Assembly: GCA_046349355.1 (NCBI GenBank)
Contig: JAXMCM010000017.1
Coordinates: forward strand, 124,001-188,000
Direction: 5' to 3'
DNA from: CALKJU01 sp046349355
GTDB lineage: Bacteria; Pseudomonadota; Alphaproteobacteria; Geminicoccales; Geminicoccaceae
DNA: 64,000 nucleotides
Shown one piece after another: positions 8,697 to 16,941 of this stretch. Position 1 is the stretch's first letter; the number at the start of each line of letters is the position of its first letter. A program made the position numbers and the translations under genes. The notes beneath the pieces were generated by a model. It was not told where the DNA came from, did no database searches, and saw nothing but the letters and a program-made list of their open reading frames with translations.

Positions 8697-10377
8697 ATGG
8701 CTAGGGAACGGTTGCGGACGGTGCTGCTGGCGGGGGCGATGCTCGCCGGGGGCCGCAGGAGCGGGAGACGCCGCGGCGGCCGGACAGGCCGAACATCCTG
8801 TTCATCATGGGCGACGACATCGGCTGGATGCAGACCAGCTACTACCATCGCGGCCTCGATGGTCGGCGAGACGCCGAACATCGACCGCATCGGCCGGGAA
8901 GGCATGGCCTTCACCGACTACTATGCCGAGGCCAGCTGCACCTCGGGGCGCAATGCCTTTCACCGGGATGACGCCGCTGCGCACCGGCATGACGGTGCCG
9001 CAGCTGCCGGGCAGCCCGGCCTATCTGCGCGAGGACGCCGGCGCTGGCCAAGTTCCTGTCGGATCTCGGCTACAACACCGGCGAGTTCGGCAAGAACCAT
9101 CTGGGCGACCACCCCGAGGCACCGCCCACCGCGCACGGCTTCCAGGAGTTCTGGGGCTATCTCTACCACCTCGACGCGATGCAGCAGGTGAGCTTCCCGG
9201 ACATCAACGCCTGACCGAGCAGACCATCGCCCCGCCCTGCATGAGCACGCCCATCCCCGGCGTGCCGGACGTGCCGGCGCGGTCGATCCGGCGACGACGA
9301 CCTGCCTGACGCCGCCGCGCCGATGCTGTCCTGCAGCTCCCCGGACGGGACGCAGAAGAACCAGACCTGCTCGAGCGCCGGGCCGACGACCCTCGAGCGC
9401 TCGGAAACCATCGACGAGGAGATCTCGCCAAGGCCGCCTGACTTCCTCGACCGCAAGGACCCGGAGAAGACCGGCAAGCCGTTCGTCTGGTACAATCCGG
9501 CGCGATGCATCGTCACCACCGTCCTCCCCGGACAAGTACATGGCCATGGTCGGCGAGCGTTGGCAAGGACTGGGGGTCAACGAAGCCGGCATGAAGCAGA
9601 TGGATGACAACATCGGCTACGTGCCGAAGAAGCTCGACGACATGGGCGAGCTCGACAACACCATCGTCGTCTTCACCACCGACAATGGGGCCGAGAAGAT
9701 CTCGTTCCCCGACGGTGGCGTGTCGCCGTTCAAGGGGCAGAAGGGCGAGGCCCGAAGGCGGCTCGCGCGCCGATGATGATCCGCTGGCCCGGCCATGTCG
9801 AAGCCGGACGATGGATGAACGAGATGTTCTCGTCGCTCGACTGGCTGCCGACCCTGGTGGATGCCGCCGGTGGTCCCAAGGCCAACGACCTGCGCGCGGA
9901 GATCGAGAAGGGGGCCTATCCGGGGATCACCAGGACCCATCTCGACGGCGTCAACCAGATCGACTTCCTGACCGGCAAGTCGGCGAAGTCGGCGCGCGAC
10001 TCCTTCTACTACTCGGGCACGGTGCCGTCGGCGGTACGCTACAAGAACTGGAAGATGTACTACAACATGGCCCAGAAGGGGCCGACGGCTGGCTGCTGCC
10101 GCTGACCGCGTTCCACTTCACCCTCGTCAACAACATCAAGCGCGACCTGTTCGAGGCCGCGATCGGCAGCCGTCGACACCGCCGCCTCGGCCCGTGGCGG
10201 GCTGGCGGCACCGATGACCGCCTACATCTACGACTGGAACATCCTGCCGATCGGGCAGCAGCCGTGGTACAAGGAGCTGATGTCCTACAAGGCGTTCCCG
10301 CCCTGCAGCTGGCGGCCAGCTACAACCTCGACAGCATTCTCGAGATGGTGCGGAAGTCGGAGAGCCGCGGCGACTGA
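8697..10377 (+). pseudogene. frameshifted arylsulfatase
   Basis: A sulfatase (alkaline phosphatase fold) scattered over three frames. Readable pieces in order are: a leader LRTVLLAGAMLAGG, the metal-site start NILFIMGDDIGWM, ETPNIDRIGREGMAFTDYYA, the formylglycine motif CTSGRNAF with its Cys codon at 8937-8939, LGYNTGEFGKNHLGDH, TIVVFTTDNGAEK with the second metal site, APMMIRWPGHVEAGR, DWLPTLVDAAGG and a C-terminus ending MVRKSESRGD. At least seven frame changes are needed. All key motifs are intact when the frames are joined, which argues that the indels are recent or artefactual. It is about 560 residues, a shorter subfamily than the intact sulfatase at 16942. Confidence 0.8.
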
Positions 10378-10443
10378 GCGCGGTCGCGGCCTGCCCACGA
10401 GCCCTGACCGGACGACGCCATGCGCGGCGCGCCGGTCCGACGC

Positions 10444-11427
10444 TCAGGCGCGGGCGCGGCGCAGCGTCTGCGACGGCGTCTCGCCGAAGTGGCGGCCGTA
10501 TGCGGCGGCGAACTCGCCGAGGCTGTAGAAGCCCCACTCGGTGGCGGCCTCGGTGACCGAGGCGCCTCGCCGCGCAGCAGCGCCCGGCGCACCCCGGCGA
10601 GGCGCAGCAGGCGCAGGTAGCGGGCCGGCGGCTCGCCGAACATCTCCCGGAAGGCCAGGTGCAGGCTGCGCTCCGGAGCGCCGGCGGCGGCGCACAGCTC
10701 GGCGATGGTCACGGGCCGGCTGCGGTTGGCGCGCAGGAAGTCGTCGGCGCGCAGGGCGATGCGGCGCGGCGACGGGGCTGGCGCCGGCTGGCGGACGCGG
10801 CGCGGTGGCCTTGAGGACGGCGGCGATCAGGTCCTCCTCGAGCATCCGCTGGAGGCCGGGCTGGCCGAGCCGCGCCGGGTCGGCCAGCAGCTCGGCGAGG
10901 GCTCGGGCGAAGCGGCGGCGGACCGGCGCGAGGTCGGGGATTGCCGGGGCAGGGCGCCCGTGCGCAGGCTGCTCCAGCCGTCGCCGAGCCAGGTCAGGCA
11001 GGCGGCGTCGAAGCGGGCGAGCTCGATCGACAGGACGAAGCTGTCGCAGCGCCCGCGGTGCGGATGACGATATCCTCGTCGGAGCGGATGACGCCGACCC
11101 GGTCGACGCCGACTTCCACGCCGGCGATCCGCGCCGGGTTGTCGAAGTCGCTTGCGGCACGGCGAAGGTGATGCAGCCGGCGGGACGCAGCCGCGCACCA
11201 GCATGTCGGTCGACCAGACGAGGCGGGCGAGCTGGGCGACGGCGGTATGGCCGGCCTGCAGGTCGTCGCGGAAAGGCCCAGCGGCCGACCTGGAGATATT
11301 CCTGCTCCCAGCCGACCGCCTCGGCGACGAAGGCGTCGACGTCGTCGATGGCGTAGCGGAATGCGAGTCCGGCAGGAAACGCCGACGGATGCCCGGTCCC
11401 GGTACTGCGCTGTCCTGTCGCGGCCAT
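10444..11427 (-). pseudogene. frameshifted AraC-family regulator
   Basis: The start at 11427 reads well at first (PSAFPAGLAFRYAIDDVDAF), then frames change several times: LARLVWSTDMLVRGCVPP, a further segment, then a C-terminal helix-turn-helix pair with VTIAELCAAAGAPERSLHLA, FREMFGEPPARYLRLLRLAG and finally ATEWGFYSLGEFAAAYGRHF followed by GETPSQTLRRARA. The paired HTH and the closing GETPSQTLR pattern are diagnostic of AraC/XylS proteins. It is divergent from the envelope cluster that begins at 11559, so it may regulate that cluster if functional. It converges with the broken sulfatase. Confidence 0.75.
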
Positions 11428-11558
11428 CGGCGTCCTTGCAGTTTTCCGATAGCGAAACTTTACGCGAGGGCTAGGCTGCAGGCGAGAGGTCGGACCTCAA
11501 TTGACGGGGACCGTGCCCGGCAAGTGCCTCAGGCCCGCGCGGACAAGGAGCATCGGCG

Positions 11559-12398
11559 ATGCCGATGAACGGCAGATACGCACTCGCAGCGGCGGCCATG
11601 CTGGCGGCCCTGCCGGCCAGTGCCCAGGAGGCGGCGGCCCCCAAGCCGGGCTCGGACCCGCTGGTGGTCAGCCTGTCGCCCTACGCCTGGGCGACCAGCC
11701 TCGACGGCCATGTCGGCGTCCGCGGCTACCGCGCCAAGATGAACATGGACTTCCAGGACATCATCGACGACCTCAACGGGGCGTTGATGCTGGAGGCCGA
11801 CTTCCGCAAGGGCGCGTTCCAGCTGGTGCTCAACAGCGTCTTCGCGCAGCTCGAGGACAGCGCCGCCAGCGCCCGCGGCCGGGTCAGCGTCAAGGCCAAG
11901 GTCAACGAGTTCATCCAGGACGCGTACGCCGGCTACTGGGTCGGCGGCTTCGCCCTGAAGGAGGGCGGCTGGGCCTGGGAGGAGCGCGACAGCGGCGCCG
12001 AGAACCGCATCGCCCTGATGCCCTACGGCGGTATCCGCTACACCTATCTGGACAGCGAGGTCGACGGCAAGCTCGACCTCGAGCGGCTCGGCCGGACCGA
12101 GCGCCGCACCGTCAGCGGCAGCCAGCAGTGGGCGGCGCCGATCGCCGGCGTGCGCGCCAACATCCGCCTCGGCGGCGCCTGGGAGCTGATGGTCCAGGGC
12201 GACGGCGGCGGCCTGTCGAACGACAACTACACCTGGCAGGGCATGGGCGTGCTCGGCTACCGCTTCGGCCTCGGCGGGTCGGTCACCGGCTACGCCCTCG
12301 CCGGCTACCGCTACCTCGACCAGAACTATGTCGACGGCGGCTTCGAGTGGGACGTCACCACCAAGGGCCCGGTGGTCGGCCTCACCATCCAGTTCTGA
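11559..12398 (+). CDS. outer-membrane beta-barrel protein
   Basis: 279 residues with a clear signal peptide (MAALPASAQ-type cleavage near residue 24). The mature part begins LVVSLSPYAWATSLDG, a common opening of small outer-membrane barrels. It has alternating hydrophobic/polar strands, many Gly and aromatic residues (MGVLGYRFGLGG, ALAGYRYLDQNY) and ends in a terminal Phe (VVGLTIQF), the usual signal for outer-membrane insertion. AAGGAG lies seven bases before the chosen ATG. It is the first gene of the long plus-strand envelope cluster and divergent from the broken AraC gene. No substrate can be assigned; a surface or pore role is inferred. Confidence 0.78.
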   Translation: MPMNGRYALAAAAMLAALPASAQEAAAPKPGSDPLVVSLSPYAWATSLDGHVGVRGYRAKMNMDFQDIIDDLNGALMLEADFRKGAFQLVLNSVFAQLEDSAASARGRVSVKAKVNEFIQDAYAGYWVGGFALKEGGWAWEERDSGAENRIALMPYGGIRYTYLDSEVDGKLDLERLGRTERRTVSGSQQWAAPIAGVRANIRLGGAWELMVQGDGGGLSNDNYTWQGMGVLGYRFGLGGSVTGYALAGYRYLDQNYVDGGFEWDVTTKGPVVGLTIQF

Positions 12399-12420
12399 CG
12401 ACACGCAGGGAGAGCCAACC

Positions 12421-13860
12421 GTGACGTTCAAGACCCTGACGCGCCGGCTTGCCGTCGGCGCCTGCGCCCTGGCACTCGCCGTCGGGGCACTGCCCGGCAT
12501 CGCCTTCGCGGCGCCGACCGCCGAGCAGGCCCGGGCGATCGGCGTCGACGCCTACACCTACCTGTACTCGCTGGTGACGATGGAGATCACCCGGCAGCAG
12601 CTGACCAACCAGCCGGCCGACGCGCCGGGGATCGGCGCGCCGCCCAACAGCTTCCGCAACATGCCGGCCTACCCGGCCGCCGACGTGAAGGCGGTGGTGC
12701 GGCCGAACTTCGACACGCTCTACTCCAGCGCCTGGCTCGACCTGAGCAAGGGCCCGGTGCAGGTCTCGATTCCGGACACCAACGGCCGCTACTACCTGCT
12801 GCCGATGCTCGACATGTGGACCGACGTGTTCGCCTCGCCGGGCTGGCGGACGACGGGCACCGGGGCGCAGACCTACGTGGTCGTGCCGCCGGGCTGGACC
12901 GGCCAACTGCCCGAGGGGGCAACGCCGATCCAGGCGCCGACGCCGACGGTGTGGATCATCGGCCGGATCAAGACCGACGGCCCGGCCGACTACGACGCCG
13001 TGCACAAGATCCAGGCCGGGCTGAAGCTGACCGCGCTGGGTGCGGACGGCAAGCCGCTGCCGCCGCAGCCGTTCACGCCCGACCCGAAGGTCGACATGAA
13101 GACGCCGCCGAAGGTGAAGGTCGATTCGATGACCGCCGGCGAGTTCTTTGGCCTGGCGGCGGAAATCCTCAAGCGCGAGCCGCCGCACGTCACCGACCAG
13201 CCGATCCTGGCGCAGCTGGCGCAGCTGGGCTTCGTCGTCGGCCAGAGCTTCGACCTGGCCAAGGCCGACCCGGCGGTGCAGCAGGGCCTCGCCGATGTGC
13301 CGGCCGAGGCGCAGCGGCTGATGGCCTGGAAGGTGAAGAGCCTCGCGCGCATCGCCAACGGCTGGTCGATGAACACCGACACCATGGGTGTCTACGGCAA
13401 CTACTACCTGAAGCGGGCGATCGTCACGCAGCTCGGCCTCGGCGCCAACCTGCCCGAGGACGCGATCTACCCGATGAACCTCGGCGACAGCAGCGGCCAG
13501 CCGCTCGACGGCAGCCACGACTACGTCCTGCATTTCCCGGCCGGCCAGCTGCCGCCGGCGCAGGCGTTCTGGTCGGTGACGCTGTACGACGCCGAGGGCT
13601 TCCAGGTCGCCAATCCGCTGAACCGGTTCGCGATCAGCAGCTGGATGCCGCTGGTCAAGAACGCCGACGGCTCGCTCGACCTGCACTTCCAGCACGCCAG
13701 CCCGGGTGCCGCCCGCGAGGCCAACTGGCTGCCGGCGCCGCAGGGCCCGTTCAACCTGACGATGCGGCTCTACGCGCCGGCCTCCGACGCGCTGACCGGC
13801 AAGTGGAACCCGCCGGCGGTGGAGCGCGTCGACGCGGTCCCGACGCTGGCCGTGCAGTAA
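12421..13860 (+). CDS. DUF1254/DUF1214 periplasmic protein (first copy)
   Basis: 479 residues from a GTG start preceded by GGGAGAG; an upstream in-frame ATG overlaps the previous gene and has no leader, so it was rejected. A signal peptide (ACALALAVGALPGIAFA) is followed by the DUF1254 domain (~40-200; ARAIGVDAYTYLYSLV, VVRPNFDTLYSSAWLDL) and the DUF1214 domain (~350-470; GSHDYVLHFPAGQLPP, FWSVTLYDAEGF). These domains are always found together in exported proteins of unknown biochemical activity. A second copy lies at 20318 in the same cluster. The signal peptide puts it in the periplasm. Confidence 0.9.
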   Translation: MTFKTLTRRLAVGACALALAVGALPGIAFAAPTAEQARAIGVDAYTYLYSLVTMEITRQQLTNQPADAPGIGAPPNSFRNMPAYPAADVKAVVRPNFDTLYSSAWLDLSKGPVQVSIPDTNGRYYLLPMLDMWTDVFASPGWRTTGTGAQTYVVVPPGWTGQLPEGATPIQAPTPTVWIIGRIKTDGPADYDAVHKIQAGLKLTALGADGKPLPPQPFTPDPKVDMKTPPKVKVDSMTAGEFFGLAAEILKREPPHVTDQPILAQLAQLGFVVGQSFDLAKADPAVQQGLADVPAEAQRLMAWKVKSLARIANGWSMNTDTMGVYGNYYLKRAIVTQLGLGANLPEDAIYPMNLGDSSGQPLDGSHDYVLHFPAGQLPPAQAFWSVTLYDAEGFQVANPLNRFAISSWMPLVKNADGSLDLHFQHASPGAAREANWLPAPQGPFNLTMRLYAPASDALTGKWNPPAVERVDAVPTLAVQ

Positions 13861-13887
13861 CACCCCCCTCAAAGGCAGGACCTTCCG

Positions 13888-14601
13888 ATGCGGACGAAGA
13901 GACAGCTGCTCGCTGCCGGCGCCTTCCTGGCGCTGGCGGCCTGCACGCAGACCCAGGGCGTGGAGATGGCCTCGCGCGACTCGCTGCCGAGGCCGCAGGT
14001 GGTGATCGTCGAGGACTTCGCCGTGTCGCCGGGCGAGGTCCAGCTCGACCGCGGGATCAGCGCCAGCATCGACCGCGCGCTCGGCGCCGGCGGCCCGCCG
14101 CCGGCCGAGAAGGAGCGCGAGCTGGCGCGCCAGGTGCAGCAGGACCTGGCCGAGAAGCTGACGATCCAGATCCGCGACCTCGGGCTGCGGGCCGAGCGCG
14201 GCCGCGGGCTGCCGCCGGGCGTGCGCGAGGGCCTCGTCATCACCGGCCAGTTCCTCGCCGTCGACCAGGGCAACGCCGCCGAGCGGGTGGCGATCGGCCT
14301 GGGCGCCGGGCGCAGCGACGTCAACATCCAGGCCCAGGTCTTCGAGGTCACGCCGAAGGGCCGCCGCCTGGTCGACGAGGCCGAGGTCGACGCCAAGAGC
14401 GGGCTGACCCCGGGCATGGCCGAGACCATGGGGGCGGGCGCCATCGCCGGTCACCTGCTGGTTTCGACGCTGGTCAGCGGCGGCGTGCAGGTTGCCACCG
14501 AGACAATGAGTGATACGGTGGTCGCCGACACCAATCGGGCCGCCCAGGGTCTCGCCAAGCAGCTTAGCGGATTCTTCGCCAAGCAGGGCTGGACCGAATA
14601 G
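13888..14601 (+). CDS. DUF4410-type lipoprotein (first copy)
   Basis: 237 residues. The lipobox LALAAC with Cys19 predicts lipid attachment after signal peptidase II cleavage. The body starts LPRPQVVIVEDFAVSPGEV, runs through helical segments (QQDLAEKLTIQIRDLGL, LVITGQFLAVDQGN) to GRSDVNIQAQVFEV, and matches the DUF4410 pattern. The same scaffold recurs in the lipoprotein at 24280, which shares LPRPQ(V/L)VIVxxFA and IRAERG-like blocks. Function unknown; the fold is reminiscent of proteins that handle curli- or TolB-like periplasmic assemblies, but that is only an impression. Confidence 0.75.
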   Translation: MRTKRQLLAAGAFLALAACTQTQGVEMASRDSLPRPQVVIVEDFAVSPGEVQLDRGISASIDRALGAGGPPPAEKERELARQVQQDLAEKLTIQIRDLGLRAERGRGLPPGVREGLVITGQFLAVDQGNAAERVAIGLGAGRSDVNIQAQVFEVTPKGRRLVDEAEVDAKSGLTPGMAETMGAGAIAGHLLVSTLVSGGVQVATETMSDTVVADTNRAAQGLAKQLSGFFAKQGWTE

Positions 14602-14646
14602 GTACGCCCCCGCGCCGGCTGCGGACGACCATCGAGGAGCCCCTTC

Positions 14647-16836
14647 ATGCGTGACGGACACCTTGCGCGTGCGGGGCTTCGCGTGTGGCGGGCCGGCGTG
14701 CTCGCCCTTGGCCTGCTCGGCCTCACGGTCCTGTCAGCCGCGGCCCAGGCGCCGGAGCCGACCGCCGAGCAGGTCAAGGCCTATCTCGAGCACCGCACCG
14801 ACCCGGTGGTCGGCGCCTGGGTCGAGCAGCAGCTGAAGAACGCGCCGGCCCAGCCGGCGGCGAGCGCGGCCGGCGGCACCGCCGCGGCCGCCGCCGCGCC
14901 CGCGACGCCTGCTCCCGCCGCCGAGGATTCGGTCGAGGGCCAGATCGAAGACCTTGCCGAGCAGCGGCAGGCCGTCATCCGGGCGCATCTCGCCGACCTG
15001 AAGGCGGCGCTGCCGACCATCGGCGGCGACATCGCCAGCGCGCTCGGCACGCTCGTCACCGAGCTGTCAGGTCATGGCGTGCTCGAGCTCGTCCTGCTGA
15101 TGGCCGGGTTCATCGGCCTCGGCCTGGTCCTCGAATGGCTCTACGTGCGGCAGCTGTCGGCCAGCGCCACGCGCCTTGTCGGGGTGCCGCGCACGCCCGG
15201 CCAGCGCGGACGGGCGGCCCTGCTGCGCCTGCTGTTCGGGCTCGGCCGGGTGCTGGCCTTCACCCTCGGCAGCGTCGGTGCCTTCCTGCTGTTCAGCTGG
15301 CCGCCGTTCCTGCGCCAGGTGGTGCTGGGCTATCTCGTGGCCGCCCTGGTGTACCGCTCGGCGACGGCGGTCTGCCGCTTCGTGGTCGCCCCGGACGAGC
15401 CGGCGACCCGGCTGGTGCCGCTGGACGACGCCGCGGCCAGCTTCTGGCTGCACCGGGTCGCGACCTTCGTCGGCGTCTACGCCTTCGGCTACGTCACCGT
15501 GTTCCTGCTGCACCGCCTCGGCCTCAGCTTCGCCGGCGGCCAGCTGCTGGCCTACCTCATCGGCCTCGTGCTGCTGGGCATCGCCCTGTCGGTCGTCTGG
15601 CGGCGCGCCCGGAACACCGCCGGCCGGGTCATCGGCACGATCATCTGCGTGCTGATCTACGTGGCCTGGGTGATCGGCGCCAAGCCGAGCATGTGGCTGC
15701 TCATCCTGGTGCCCGGCACCTGGCTGGTGATGCGGCTGTCGCGGGCGATCGCCGCGCACCTGTTCCGCCCGGCCGAACTCGAGCCCGGCGAGGAGCCGGA
15801 GCCGGCGAGCCCGTGGGCGGTGGTCGCCGACCGCGTGGCGCGCGCCGTGGCGATCCTGCTGGGCCTGTGGTTGCTGACCTGGGCCTGGGGCATCGACGTG
15901 GTCGAGGTTGCCGGGCGCGGCACGCCGGCGACCAACCTGCTGGTCGGCGCCATCCAGGCCGTGGTCATCCTGCTCGCCGCCAACCTCGTCTGGCAGGTGC
16001 TGAGCCGGATCATCGACCGCCAGCTGCACGCGGCCTCGGCCGGCGGGCACGGCCATGGCCACGGCCATGGCGGCCCGGCGCTGACGCCCGAGGAGTCGCG
16101 GCGGCTCGGCCGGCTGCGCACGCTGCTGCCGATCCTGCGCATCGTGGCGCTGGCGGTGCTGGGCACCATGGCGGTGCTGATGGCGCTGTCGAGCCTCGGC
16201 CTGCAGATCGGCCCCTTGGTCGCCGGCGCCGGCGTGATCGGCGTCGCCATCGGCTTCGGCTCGCAGACCCTGGTCAAGGACATCGTCTCGGGCATGTTCT
16301 ACCTGTTCGACGATGCCTTCCGGGTCGGCGAGTACATCGTCAGCGGCAGCTACAAGGGCACGGTCGAGGGCTTCTCGCTGCGCTCGATCAAGCTGCGCCA
16401 CCACCGCGGCCCGATCTTCACGGTGCCGTTCGGCGAGCTGGGTGCGGTGCAGAATCTCAGCCGCGACTGGGTGATCGAGAAGCTGACCGTCGGCGTGACC
16501 TATGACACCGACCTCGACAAGGTGAAGAAGGTCATCAAGCAGGTCAGCAAGGAGATCATGGCCGATCCCGAGCTGGCCGCCGGCATCATCGAGCCGCTGA
16601 AGTCGCAGGGTGTCGACGCCATGGGCGACTTCGCCATCCAGGTGAAGATGAAGTTCATGGCCAAGCCGGGCGAGCAGTTCGTCGTCCGCCGGGCGATCTA
16701 CGCCAAGATCAAGAAGGCGTTCGACGCCAACGGCATCGAGTTCGCCTTCCCGACGGTGACGGTGGCCGGCGGCAGCGAGGCCACGCCGGCGGTGGCGCAG
16801 GCGGCGCTGGCGATGACCAAGCCGGCCGGCGCCTAG
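14647..16836 (+). CDS. MscS-family mechanosensitive channel with signal peptide
   Basis: 729 residues. A signal peptide (to ~36) is followed by an Ala/Pro-rich periplasmic part with a coiled-coil-like stretch, then about ten transmembrane segments between ~145 and 545. The conserved MscS pore helix and beta-domain follow, with VAGAGVIGVAIGFGSQTLV, DIVSGMFYLFDDAFRVGEY and an AIKIRHHRG-like SLRSIKLRHH. This is the long YbiO/MscK-like architecture rather than the ~280-residue MscS core. A loop at ~467-476 is a Gly-His repeat (GHGHGHGHGG), which could bind a metal. It lies between the DUF4410 lipoprotein and the sulfatase. The family opens under membrane tension to release solutes. Confidence 0.9.
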   Translation: MRDGHLARAGLRVWRAGVLALGLLGLTVLSAAAQAPEPTAEQVKAYLEHRTDPVVGAWVEQQLKNAPAQPAASAAGGTAAAAAAPATPAPAAEDSVEGQIEDLAEQRQAVIRAHLADLKAALPTIGGDIASALGTLVTELSGHGVLELVLLMAGFIGLGLVLEWLYVRQLSASATRLVGVPRTPGQRGRAALLRLLFGLGRVLAFTLGSVGAFLLFSWPPFLRQVVLGYLVAALVYRSATAVCRFVVAPDEPATRLVPLDDAAASFWLHRVATFVGVYAFGYVTVFLLHRLGLSFAGGQLLAYLIGLVLLGIALSVVWRRARNTAGRVIGTIICVLIYVAWVIGAKPSMWLLILVPGTWLVMRLSRAIAAHLFRPAELEPGEEPEPASPWAVVADRVARAVAILLGLWLLTWAWGIDVVEVAGRGTPATNLLVGAIQAVVILLAANLVWQVLSRIIDRQLHAASAGGHGHGHGHGGPALTPEESRRLGRLRTLLPILRIVALAVLGTMAVLMALSSLGLQIGPLVAGAGVIGVAIGFGSQTLVKDIVSGMFYLFDDAFRVGEYIVSGSYKGTVEGFSLRSIKLRHHRGPIFTVPFGELGAVQNLSRDWVIEKLTVGVTYDTDLDKVKKVIKQVSKEIMADPELAAGIIEPLKSQGVDAMGDFAIQVKMKFMAKPGEQFVVRRAIYAKIKKAFDANGIEFAFPTVTVAGGSEATPAVAQAALAMTKPAGA

Positions 16837-16871
16837 CGGCATGGCGAGGCCTGCCGCCGGGCTTCATGGAT

Positions 16872-16899
16872 ATTCACGCCAATATGGTGTGAATTGGCG
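16872..16899. promoter_or_regulatory. overlapping inverted repeats upstream of the sulfatase gene
   Basis: Two inverted repeats overlap: ATTCACGCC / GGTGTGAAT (one mismatch, 5-base centre) and CGCCAAT / ATTGGCG (perfect, 9-base centre). The block is AT-richer than its surroundings and ends 42 bases before the sulfatase ATG, a good place for an operator. It suggests the sulfatase half of the cluster can be separately controlled. Confidence 0.45.
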
Positions 16900-16941
16900 A
16901 GCTGGCGGCAACGGTTCCATGCGGTGAGCAGGGAGCGAGGC

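Noticed and set aside
10378..10443. Inverted GACCGG/CCGGTC between the broken sulfatase and AraC genes as a bidirectional terminator
   Set aside because: Only six paired bases with a 20-base loop and no T run; it lies in the suspect sequence patch.
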